From: Bacteroidales bacterium
GTDB taxonomy: Bacteria > Bacteroidota > Bacteroidia > Bacteroidales > F082
DNA length: 43,477 nucleotides
Assembly: GCA_016281295.1 (NCBI GenBank)
Contig: JAEEII010000312.1
Coordinates: forward strand, 1 to 43,477
Direction: 5' to 3'
Shown here: one piece after another, positions 26,388 to 33,128 of the stretch
How the letters are laid out: the number at the start of each line of letters is the position of its first letter
How positions within the stretch are numbered: the stretch's first letter is position 1
Notes under the pieces: model-generated
The model's database searches: none
The model's input: only the letters and a program-made list of their open reading frames with translations
Told to the model about the DNA's origin: nothing
Position numbers and translations under genes: made by a program

Positions 26388-27846
26388 CTTTCTTGCTAAA
26401 GGCAAGCAATCCTAGGAAGGTCAAGAGTCCGTTGACGATAAGGATTTCAAAACCAAATTGATATCCCCATAACAGCTCCTTGGAATACATCTTCAGAAAA
26501 TAGCTGATGATGGGTGATGCAATAGCGATGAAGGGCACTGCCTTGTCGAGCACTTTCCTGTTTTTCACAAACAAGCCAAAGGTGTACAAACCCAACAAGG
26601 GACCGTATGTCAATCCAGCGATGTCGAACACTTTGTCAATAAGCGACTCGTTATGGAACGGCCTGAAGAGGATGATTACCAAAAGATAAAGCAAAGCGAA
26701 CGCTACATGGATAAGTTTGCGATATCGAGTGATCTGCGTTTCGCTAAATCCCTTTTTCTCAAAATGAAGGAAGTCAAAGCAGAAGGTAGTTGTCAAAGCG
26801 GTCAAAGTACCGTCGGCGCTGGAATAACCCGCTGCCACAAGACCTAACACAAAGACAATGGCCGTAAACGAACTCAACGAAAACGCCACGGAGGGGAAGA
26901 TCTTGTCGTTGACCACTACCCCATTGGCATTGACTGGCAATGCAAACCCTGTCTGTTGCGCGTAGTAAATCAAAGCTGCGCCAAGGCTTAAAAAGATGAT
27001 ATTCACCAAAATGAACAAACCCGAGGAGGTCATCACGTTTTTCTGTGCGTCACGCAAGTTCTTGCAAGTGAGGTTTTTCTGCATCATATCCTGATCCAAT
27101 CCCGTCATAGTGATAGTGATGAATGCTCCACTGAGAACCTGTTTCAGCCAGAATTTGTTATGCGTCCAGTCGGTTTCAAACATTTTTGTATAGCCCTCTT
27201 CGCCTGCGGCTTTGAGGATACCTCCTATACCTGTCCCAAGGTTGCGGGTGATATATACCACAGTCAGCACTGCCGCAAGAATCAAAAATGTAGTTTGCAA
27301 GGTGTCGGTCCAGACCACAGTCTTGATGCCCCCTTTAAAGGTGTATAGCAAGATGATGATGATAAACACCACCGCGGGCACCCAAAACGGAATACCCCAA
27401 GCCTTGAACACATATTCATAAAGGACAAAGACCACAAGATACATCCTCAACGCTGAGCCCAAAAGACGGGAAAGCAGGAAAAACGCTGCGCCTGTCCGTT
27501 CTGAATGGACTCCAAAACGCATTTCCAAATAGGAATAAATCGAAGTTAGGTTGAGTTTATAGTAAAGTGGTAACAACACCAATGCAATCACTGCATAACC
27601 AATGACATAGCCAAACACAATACCCATGTAGGTAAACTGTCCAGTATAAACCCCTCCCGGTACAGACATAAAAGTCACTCCCGACAAAGAAGCTCCGATC
27701 ATGCCGTATGCGACCACAAACCAAGGTGATTTGCGGTTCCCTTTAAAGAAAGCATCGTTATTGGATTTGCGAGATGTGAAATGGGCAATGACAAACAATA
27801 ACGCCGTATAGATAAGAAAAACAGTAAATATAATAACAGGATTCAT
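26368..27846 (-). CDS. Sodium:solute symporter (SSF family)
   Basis: 492 residues from MNPVIIFTVFLIY, with about 13 transmembrane helices across the length. Family signs are GASLSGVTFMSVPGGVY near the start and the GLVAAGYSSADGTLTALT segment, which is the sodium-site helix. The start is fixed by the signal-free first helix; the longer frame would add 89 codons inside gmhB. It begins 1 bp after gmhB ends, so it is co-transcribed with the gmh genes. The substrate cannot be told: the family moves sugars, amino acids, sialic acid, proline and others. Confidence 0.88.
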   Translation of the reverse strand: MNPVIIFTVFLIYTALLFVIAHFTSRKSNNDAFFKGNRKSPWFVVAYGMIGASLSGVTFMSVPGGVYTGQFTYMGIVFGYVIGYAVIALVLLPLYYKLNLTSIYSYLEMRFGVHSERTGAAFFLLSRLLGSALRMYLVVFVLYEYVFKAWGIPFWVPAVVFIIIILLYTFKGGIKTVVWTDTLQTTFLILAAVLTVVYITRNLGTGIGGILKAAGEEGYTKMFETDWTHNKFWLKQVLSGAFITITMTGLDQDMMQKNLTCKNLRDAQKNVMTSSGLFILVNIIFLSLGAALIYYAQQTGFALPVNANGVVVNDKIFPSVAFSLSSFTAIVFVLGLVAAGYSSADGTLTALTTTFCFDFLHFEKKGFSETQITRYRKLIHVAFALLYLLVIILFRPFHNESLIDKVFDIAGLTYGPLLGLYTFGLFVKNRKVLDKAVPFIAIASPIISYFLKMYSKELLWGYQFGFEILIVNGLLTFLGLLAFSKKVTPSPN

Positions 27847-27847
27847 T

Positions 27848-28387
27848 TTAGCTAAGCAATTGTGAAAATTCAAATAATGTGCGGAAACAATCCTCTGCGG
27901 TTGCATTGTCCTCGCCGATGAAGACTGTATGGGTTCCAGCATGATGTCCAAAGTCAATATCGGACTGTCCGTCTCCGACCATGATGCTTTTTTCGAGGTC
28001 GAGATCAGGGAAAAGCTCTTGGGCCATATAAGCCATGGTAGGATCAGGTTTCCGGTAATTGTCGGGATCCGAGGCGAGTTGCGGGCAGACCAAAATGCCA
28101 TCAATGCGTCCACCCGAAGCTTCTATCTCGTCACACATGCGATCATGAATAACTTCCAATTGTTCCATGGACATCAGACCTTTGCCTATTCCTTGCTGGT
28201 TGGTGATAATAACGATATGATGAAACCGTTTCGCAAAAACACGTAAAGCATCCAGCACGCCGGGTAAGAATACAAAATCCTTCCACTCGGTGACATAACC
28301 ATCGATGATACGTTGGTTGATGACCCCATCCCGATCCAGCAACAAAGACCAGTCATCATGGACGATATTGTTCCAGTCCATTTTCAT
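27848..28387 (-). CDS. gmhB: HAD phosphatase, D,D-heptose 1,7-bisphosphate phosphatase-like
   Basis: 179-aa HAD hydrolase with nucleophile motif LLLDRDGVIN, TNQQGIGKG, KPDPTM and acid motif VGDGQSDID. Next to gmhA the likely step is removal of the 7-phosphate from D-glycero-D-manno-heptose 1,7-bisphosphate. The zinc loop with several Cys and His residues in E. coli GmhB is not present (CPQLASDPDNYRKPDP keeps one Cys), so the family may be a zinc-free variant or a related phosphatase. The start codon overlaps the gmhA stop as ATGA, a sign of translational coupling. Confidence 0.82.
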   Translation of the reverse strand: MKMDWNNIVHDDWSLLLDRDGVINQRIIDGYVTEWKDFVFLPGVLDALRVFAKRFHHIVIITNQQGIGKGLMSMEQLEVIHDRMCDEIEASGGRIDGILVCPQLASDPDNYRKPDPTMAYMAQELFPDLDLEKSIMVGDGQSDIDFGHHAGTHTVFIGEDNATAEDCFRTLFEFSQLLS

Positions 28388-28968
28388 CCAAAGAGTTCTT
28401 TTTCAATGTTTTCGCAAAGGATATGCCCTATCATGATGTGGCATTCCTGGATTCTCGGGGTGTCATCGCTGGGCACGTTTAGCAGGAGGTCGCAGCAGTC
28501 ACGCAATGCCCCGCCAGTGATACCCGTGAAGGCAATGACATGCAGTTTCATGTCTTGTGCTGTCTTGGCCGCTTCTATGATGTTCTTTGAGTTGCCTGAA
28601 GTGCTGATGGCCACCAGTACATCCCCTTCCTGTGCGCAACCTTGGAGCATCCGTGAATACACGTGTTCATAGCCATAGTCATTGGCTACCGCGGTGAGAA
28701 AGCTGGAGTTAAGGTGAAGTGCTTCTGCGGGCAAGGGCTTCCGGTCAAGGTAGAAACGACCACTGAGTTCAGCCGCCAGATGTTGCGCGTCGGCAGCACT
28801 GCCTCCGTTGCCAGCAAACCAGATCCTCCCCCCTGTCTTCAGCGAATTCACACAGACTTCCACGGCTGATGAAAGACGGTCAATGAAGGCGTTGTCATTG
28901 AGAATGAAGCTCTTCACCCTCACCGAATCTTCCATTGCTCTCATGATATGAGGTCGATATTTTTTCAT
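28384..28968 (-). CDS. gmhA: Sedoheptulose 7-phosphate isomerase
   Basis: First step of heptose synthesis for the LPS inner core: converts sedoheptulose-7-phosphate to D-glycero-D-manno-heptose-7-phosphate. 194 residues from the start at 28968; the upstream ATG at 28986 falls at or before the expected transcription start. SIS domain with AGNGGSAADAQHLAAELSG, AISTSGNSKNI and a C-terminal HIMIGHILCENIE helix with the catalytic His. Adjacent gmhB supports the assignment over other SIS isomerases. Confidence 0.93.
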   Translation of the reverse strand: MKKYRPHIMRAMEDSVRVKSFILNDNAFIDRLSSAVEVCVNSLKTGGRIWFAGNGGSAADAQHLAAELSGRFYLDRKPLPAEALHLNSSFLTAVANDYGYEHVYSRMLQGCAQEGDVLVAISTSGNSKNIIEAAKTAQDMKLHVIAFTGITGGALRDCCDLLLNVPSDDTPRIQECHIMIGHILCENIEKELFG

Positions 28969-28983
28969 AATTAAAAATTTACG

Positions 28984-28991
28984 CAAAGATA
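28984..28991 (-). promoter_or_regulatory. -7 box for the gmhA-gmhB-symporter operon
   Basis: TATCTTTG on the reverse strand, 15 bp before the chosen gmhA ATG. It is 14 bp from the forward -7 box at 29006-29013. Confidence 0.55.
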
Positions 28992-29005
28992 TGAAAAAAT
29001 AGATT

Positions 29006-29013
29006 TATATTTG
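29006..29013 (+). promoter_or_regulatory. -7 box for the acidic-tail protein gene
   Basis: TATATTTG with the start codon at 29035 giving a leader of about 17 nt. This argues against the TTG codon at 29011 as a start. Confidence 0.5.
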
Positions 29014-29034
29014 CCGCGTTTTATCAGTATCGAC

Positions 29035-29472
29035 ATGAAATTCTATGATCTTGATGATGTCTTCACCTTCGGCAAATATGAAGGGATGACCATTTCCGAG
29101 GTTTATCAAAAAGACCCGAAATATATTAAGTATTGTGAAGAGAACATCGATGAGTTCTATATCACTCCTTCCGTGAAGCGCGAACTGAAGTCTCTGGGAC
29201 GCGCCGTCAATGACTCAGCTTTGCTTGACATGGATTTTGACAAGATGAGCGACGATGAGATTGACGACTTCATGCACCAGGCAGATGAAGAAGACGATTT
29301 CAGCGAGGAGAAACTGGAAGAAGACTTCGACTGGGAAAACGCTGAGATCCCTGACGAGAGTCCGTTCGATGAGTTCGAGGACGAGTTTGATGATGAGTTC
29401 GACGAGTTCGATGAGTTCGGCGACTCCTTCGGAGGCGACAGCTACGATGGTAACATTGATGACCTCTATTGA
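29035..29472 (+). CDS. Small protein with exoX-like N-terminal motif and acidic tail
   Basis: 145 residues. The first 60 (MKFYDLDDVFTFGKYEGM and DPKYIKYCEEN) resemble the short C-terminal motif of exodeoxyribonuclease X and DUF3820-type proteins, which read FGKYKGxTIxEV. From about residue 70 to the end the protein is almost only Asp, Glu and Phe, in an expanded FDEF/DEFDEF repeat. No nuclease active site is present, so it is not an exonuclease itself. The acidic tail suggests a DNA-mimic or a basic-partner binder, by inference only. It ends before a large hairpin shared with the convergent glycosyltransferase gene. Confidence 0.7.
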   Translation: MKFYDLDDVFTFGKYEGMTISEVYQKDPKYIKYCEENIDEFYITPSVKRELKSLGRAVNDSALLDMDFDKMSDDEIDDFMHQADEEDDFSEEKLEEDFDWENAEIPDESPFDEFEDEFDDEFDEFDEFGDSFGGDSYDGNIDDLY

Positions 29473-29482
29473 TTAATTAAAA

Positions 29483-29555
29483 GGTTAGAGCTACTCCGTG
29501 ACGGGTGTTTTCTCCCAAGAATACGCCCCTAATGGAGTAGCTCTCAGCTCTAACC
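29483..29555. terminator. Large hairpin between convergent genes
   Basis: Outer arms GGTTAGAGC (29483-29491) pair with GCTCTAACC (29547-29555), and CTACTCC pairs with GGAGTAG further in; a second inner stem GGGTGTTTT pairs imperfectly with AATACGCCC. A 7-nt insertion (29540-29546 area) bulges on one side. It lies between the ends of the acidic protein and glycosyltransferase genes and could stop transcription both ways, but lacks a clear T-run. Confidence 0.5.
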
Positions 29556-29565
29556 TCTCACCTTC

Positions 29566-30504
29566 CTAAATTTTCTCCGCAATAGAGTAAACCCGTTTGT
29601 CGCGCTGGGTTGAGGTAATCATCTCGGCGAGGAAGCCTGTGCTGAAAAGTTGCACACCCACAATCATGGCGAGGATTCCCAGATAGAATAGCGGCCTATT
29701 GGTCATTGGGATATAGCTGTGACCGAGGTATTTGGTGCAAACGAGGTAAATGGCGATGATGAAACCCGCCAGGAAGGTCAACGACCCCAACAGACCGAAA
29801 AAGTGCATGGGGCGGTTGCTGAATTTCGAGATGAAATTGATGGTGATCAGGTCGAGATAGCCACGCACAAAACGGCTCAAGCCGAATTTGCTGGTGCCAT
29901 ATTTACGTTTTTGATGATGAACCACTTTCTCGCCGATGTTGGAAAAACCGTTCATCTTGGCGATGACAGGGATATAACGGTGCATCTCGCCATAGACTTG
30001 GATGCTCTTAACCAAGTCGAGACGATATGCCTTGAGACCGCAGTTGAAGTCATGCAGTTTGATACCTGACATCCTTCGAGTGGTCCAGTTGAAGAACTTG
30101 GACGGGATATTCTTCATCACTTTGGAGTCATAACGCACTTTTTTCCATCCGGAGACGAGGTCATAGCCATCTTCTTTGATCATGCGATACAGCTCAGGAA
30201 TCTCATCGGGACTGTCCTGAAGGTCAGCATCCATGGTGATAACCACATCCCCTTGCACGATTTTAAAGCCTTCGTTCAAGGCTGGTGACTTGCCATAATT
30301 CTTGCGGAAACGCAAGGCATGGATGTTAGGGTTGTTTTGGGCAAGATCACGGATGACCTTCCATGAATTGTCGGTAGAGCCATCGTCAACGAAAACAATT
30401 TCATAGCTGAGGTTTGCTTTTTCAACCACGCGTCTGATCCAGGCTTCCAGTTCGGGAAGTGATTCCGACTCATTGAGTAAAGGTATGACTATCGAGAGGT
30501 CCAT
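29566..30504 (-). CDS. Family 2 glycosyltransferase, polyprenyl-phosphate type
   Basis: Probably transfers a sugar from a nucleotide sugar to undecaprenyl phosphate on the inner face of the membrane. 312 residues from MDLSIVIPLLNE. GT-A catalytic motifs: VDDGSTD near 45, MDADLQD near 95, and the NCGLKAYR stretch. Two transmembrane helices lie at about 230-255 and 268-290, as in GtrB, ArnC and DPM-type enzymes. The sugar cannot be told from sequence. The six-residue longer frame begins in the promoter. It lies downstream of the SRP RNA gene but has its own -7 box. Confidence 0.9.
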   Translation of the reverse strand: MDLSIVIPLLNESESLPELEAWIRRVVEKANLSYEIVFVDDGSTDNSWKVIRDLAQNNPNIHALRFRKNYGKSPALNEGFKIVQGDVVITMDADLQDSPDEIPELYRMIKEDGYDLVSGWKKVRYDSKVMKNIPSKFFNWTTRRMSGIKLHDFNCGLKAYRLDLVKSIQVYGEMHRYIPVIAKMNGFSNIGEKVVHHQKRKYGTSKFGLSRFVRGYLDLITINFISKFSNRPMHFFGLLGSLTFLAGFIIAIYLVCTKYLGHSYIPMTNRPLFYLGILAMIVGVQLFSTGFLAEMITSTQRDKRVYSIAEKI

Positions 30505-30519
30505 CTTGTGTTTTATTTG

Positions 30520-30527
30520 CAAAGATA
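30520..30527 (-). promoter_or_regulatory. -7 box for the glycosyltransferase gene
   Basis: TATCTTTG on the reverse strand, 15 bp before the ATG. It follows straight after the A-run (30531-30536) that ends the SRP RNA on this strand as a U-tract. Confidence 0.5.
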
Positions 30528-30536
30528 AACAAAAAA

Positions 30537-30633
30537 GGGTAAGCTACTTACATCGCACCGCTACGACCTCCTACCCTTGCTACATTCCTGTCCTGGGGGA
30601 TTTCAGAGGGAGCTGGTCGTATAAGACTTACCC
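30537..30633 (-). ncRNA. ffs: Small signal recognition particle RNA (4.5S type)
   Basis: A 97-nt RNA not covered by any credible protein gene. Read on the reverse strand it begins GGGTAAG and ends CTTACCC, a perfect 7-bp closing stem. Further pairs are TACGACC with GGTCGTA, CTCC with GGAG, and CCC with GGG. The apex is the SRP signature: CAGG, then ACA-GGAA-TGT hairpin with its GGAA tetraloop (30585-30588), then AGCA. This is the Ffh-binding helix 8. A U-tract follows the closing stem. A promoter with a canonical -7 box sits directly upstream. Confidence 0.88.
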
Positions 30634-30637
30634 GATG

Positions 30638-30667
30638 CAAAAGTACAATCTTTTCTTGGAATGGCAA
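30638..30667 (-). promoter_or_regulatory. SRP RNA promoter
   Basis: On the reverse strand: TTG (30665-30667), a 19-bp spacer, and TACTTTTG (30638-30645), 5 bases before the GGGTAAG start of the RNA. The tRNA-Lys gene has the same TTG-N19-TACTTTTG arrangement, suggesting a shared stable-RNA promoter form. Confidence 0.75.
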
Positions 30668-30685
30668 GCAAAAAAAAGAAAAAAT

Positions 30686-32098
30686 TTACTCGTGCCCGTA
30701 GCTTGAGCCATCGAAGCAGTGCGTGCACAGCTCACATTTCGGAAGACCGATGGCGTTTACTACACTATCCAAGGTATTGAATTTCAAGCTATCCACTCCT
30801 ATATGTTGGCGAAGCATCTCCACCAACTTTTCATATTCCGGAGTGTTGTGATCGCAATACAAATCGATGTTTTTGTTGCTGTCGCCCTCCATTTCCTCCA
30901 CGCAACGCCGAGTGATGAGTTCCATGACGTTCTTCGACGCTGAGAAATTAAGGAATGGGCAGCCGAACAGGAGCGGCGGGCAGCTGATACGCACATGCAC
31001 TTCCTTGGCACCATAGTCATAGAGCATCTTCACATTGTCGCGAAGCTGGGTGCCGCGGACGATGGAGTCATCACAGAAAGCAACTTTTTTGTCCTGCAAC
31101 AAAGCGCGGTTAGGAATAAGCTTCATCTTGGCAACATGTTCTCTTTGTGCCTGGTTGACAGGCATGAAGCTCCTCGACCAAGTGGGGGTATATTTCACTA
31201 CCCCACGCAAGTAGGGCACTTTACGCACGTTGGAGTAGCCCAAAGCCATGCCGATGCCAGAGTCAGGGATTGCAGAGACATAGTCGATATCCACATAATC
31301 ATGTTTGCCCATCTCCCGTCCTTCGTTGTAACGTGCTCCCTCAACGTTGATGTCTTCGTAATCCGACGCGGGATAACCATAATAAATCCATAGGAAGGAG
31401 CAGATTTGTTTTTTAGGACTTGGTGGAAGCAGTTGTTGGACCCCTCCATCCAGTGTGACTTTGACGATTTCCCCTTGTCCTAAGCTGTAGCAAGTGTGGT
31501 AGTCGAGGTTGATGTAGCTATGGCTTTCTGAAGCCACGGCATACCCAGCCTCCCCTTTTCCGACCACGATAGGGGTACGTCCGTAATAGTCGCGCGCGGC
31601 GATGATGCCATCATGGGTCATGATGATCATGGAGCACGAGCCTTTCACCTTATTAAATACGTTACGGATGCCATCTACGAAATCCTCACCTTGGGTGATG
31701 AGCAATGCGACCAACTCTGTGGGATTAGTGGCGCCTGAACTCAGCTCCGCAAAATGTTGACGCTGATCAAGACAATGTTCCACCAATTCATCCAGGTTGT
31801 TGATCTTCGCCACTGTGCAGATGGCGAACTTGCCAAGATGTGAGTTTACCACGATGGGCTGTGCGTCGGTGTCGCTGATGACGCCAATACCCAGATTTCC
31901 AGTGAATTTGCTTAGCTCATCACAAAACTTCGTGCGGAAGTACGAGTTCTCGATGTCGTGTATCGAACGATGGAACAGCCCATCGTCGTAAGTGACCATA
32001 CCCGCGCGTTTTGTGCCGAGATGTGAATGATAATCAATGCCATAGAACAGATCCTTGACGCAAGGATGCCGAGAAACGCTGCCAAAAAAACCGCCCAT
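30686..32098 (-). CDS. PurF-family protein with a lost glutaminase site
   Basis: 470 residues, alignable with amidophosphoribosyltransferase along its length. The C-terminal phosphoribosyltransferase half is intact: DINVEGAR, IPDSGIGMALGY and the PRPP loop VAFCDDSIVRGTQ (339-351). Four cysteines stand where B. subtilis-type PurF binds its [4Fe-4S] cluster: C233, C380, C458 and C461. The N-terminal half has no working glutaminase: the nucleophile Cys2 is Gly (MGGFFG), HxRYST is replaced by the GIGVISDTD segment, HNGNL by KINNL and the DTE acid region by NPTE. It could use free ammonia or have another role. It is not simply purF. Confidence 0.85.
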   Translation of the reverse strand: MGGFFGSVSRHPCVKDLFYGIDYHSHLGTKRAGMVTYDDGLFHRSIHDIENSYFRTKFCDELSKFTGNLGIGVISDTDAQPIVVNSHLGKFAICTVAKINNLDELVEHCLDQRQHFAELSSGATNPTELVALLITQGEDFVDGIRNVFNKVKGSCSMIIMTHDGIIAARDYYGRTPIVVGKGEAGYAVASESHSYINLDYHTCYSLGQGEIVKVTLDGGVQQLLPPSPKKQICSFLWIYYGYPASDYEDINVEGARYNEGREMGKHDYVDIDYVSAIPDSGIGMALGYSNVRKVPYLRGVVKYTPTWSRSFMPVNQAQREHVAKMKLIPNRALLQDKKVAFCDDSIVRGTQLRDNVKMLYDYGAKEVHVRISCPPLLFGCPFLNFSASKNVMELITRRCVEEMEGDSNKNIDLYCDHNTPEYEKLVEMLRQHIGVDSLKFNTLDSVVNAIGLPKCELCTHCFDGSSYGHE

Positions 32099-32120
32099 AA
32101 TTCTTGTTGTTTTGTGTCGG

Positions 32121-32128
32121 CAAAAATA
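32121..32128 (-). promoter_or_regulatory. -7 box for the PurF-like gene
   Basis: TATTTTTG on the reverse strand, with a TTTG 21 bp further upstream. It faces the tsaC -7 box at 32161-32168, making another compact divergent region. Confidence 0.6.
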
Positions 32129-32160
32129 GGAAAAAGTTTTTCAAACCCACAAAAAAATAC

Positions 32161-32168
32161 TATTTTTG
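32161..32168 (+). promoter_or_regulatory. -7 box for the Sua5/TsaC gene
   Basis: TATTTTTG, 21 bp before the ATG at 32190. The -7 box overlaps the in-frame TTG at 32166, so that codon cannot be the start. Confidence 0.55.
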
Positions 32169-32189
32169 CACGTTTTTTTTTGCAAGCCT

Positions 32190-32804
32190 ATGCTACTCAA
32201 ACTCCATCCTACAAATCCCAATCCACGTTATGTCAAGATGATTCTGGAATGTCTTGAAGATGACGGTGTGATTATCTTCCCTACCGACACCATTTACGGT
32301 GTGGGGGGCAACATTCGGAGCCCGAAGGTGTTGGATCGTATTTGCCGCATCAAGGGAATCAAGAAGGAGAAGGCGAACTTCTCGTTCATCTTCTATGATC
32401 TCAGCATGTTGAGTGACTTCACAAAGCCCATCAGCAACGAGGTGTACAAGATGATGAAGCGCAACCTTCCTGGGCCGTTCACTTTTATTTTGAACGCCAA
32501 CAACAACATTCCCCGCATCTTTCAGAGCAAGAAGAAAACCATAGGCATCCGCATCCCTGACCAGCCCATCATCACCAACCTGGTAGAGGAGTTGGGTTCT
32601 CCTATCATGACCACATCTTTGCTTGACGAGGAGGATGAGATGGGAGGCTATCTCACTGATCCAGAGGAGATCCACGAGCGTTATCAAGACCTTGTGGATA
32701 TCGTCATTGACGGAGGAATGGGTGAGCGTGTGGCCAGTACGGTGGTGGATTGCACGGAGGATGAGATTTTGATTGTTCGTCAAGGGAAAGGCGTGTTGGA
32801 ATAG
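32190..32804 (+). CDS. Threonylcarbamoyladenylate synthase, Sua5/YciO/YrdC family
   Basis: 204 residues from ATG at 32190. The fold signature is clear: FPTDTIYGVGGN, the KGIKKEKANFSFIF segment in place of the usual KxR...KP, LPGPFTFIL, IGIRIPDQ, and SPIMTTSLL. The family makes the threonylcarbamoyl-AMP donor for t6A37 of tRNAs. It is of TsaC length without the extra Sua5 C-terminal domain. Similarity to YciO makes the exact role uncertain, since many Bacteroidota carry two such genes. The neighbouring tRNA-Lys(TTT), whose mature form needs t6A37, is notable but likely chance. Confidence 0.85.
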   Translation: MLLKLHPTNPNPRYVKMILECLEDDGVIIFPTDTIYGVGGNIRSPKVLDRICRIKGIKKEKANFSFIFYDLSMLSDFTKPISNEVYKMMKRNLPGPFTFILNANNNIPRIFQSKKKTIGIRIPDQPIITNLVEELGSPIMTTSLLDEEDEMGGYLTDPEEIHERYQDLVDIVIDGGMGERVASTVVDCTEDEILIVRQGKGVLE

Positions 32805-32830
32805 AGAAAAAATTTTTTTCTAATAAATGC

Positions 32831-32860
32831 TTGCAAATTGAAAAAAAAGGTGTACTTTTG
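32831..32860 (+). promoter_or_regulatory. tRNA-Lys promoter
   Basis: TTG at 32831-32833, 19-bp spacer, TACTTTTG at 32853-32860, then 24 bases to the mature tRNA 5' end. Confidence 0.75.
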
Positions 32861-32884
32861 CACCCGCAAATCGCAATAGCGGTT

Positions 32885-32957
32885 GACTCGGTAGCTCAGC
32901 AGGTAGAGCACAACACTTTTAATGTTGGGGTCCTGGGTTCGAGCCCCAGCCGGGTCA
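32885..32957 (+). tRNA. tRNA-Lys (anticodon TTT)
   Basis: 73 nt including discriminator A. The 7-bp acceptor stem GACTCGG/CCGGGTC has one T-G pair. The D arm is GCTC/GAGC, the anticodon arm CAACA/TGTTG with loop CTTTTAA and anticodon TTT at 32918-32920, and the T arm CTGGG/CCCAG with TTCGAGC. No encoded CCA follows (next bases CAA), so it is added after transcription. Confidence 0.97.
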
Positions 32958-32965
32958 CAAAATAA

Positions 32966-33005
32966 AAAAAGACCTAATTGATTTCCAATCAGTTAGGTCT
33001 TTTTC
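32966..33005 (+). terminator. Rho-independent terminator after tRNA-Lys
   Basis: A-run, stem GACCTAATTGAT with ATCAGTTAGGTC (one G-T pair), short loop, and a T-run at 33001-33004. A-run and T-run make it usable in both directions, so it may also end the reverse XseA-like gene. Confidence 0.85.
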
Positions 33006-33128
33006 GTTCTATCCATTTTGTCTGAACAAAAGGACATAAGCCAAAATTGCCAAAAACCCATCGGCGGTTGTTTAATTACATCGTTTCCTGTTACTTATAG
33101 TCTCAAGAAATGGATTTTTCAACTTCCA

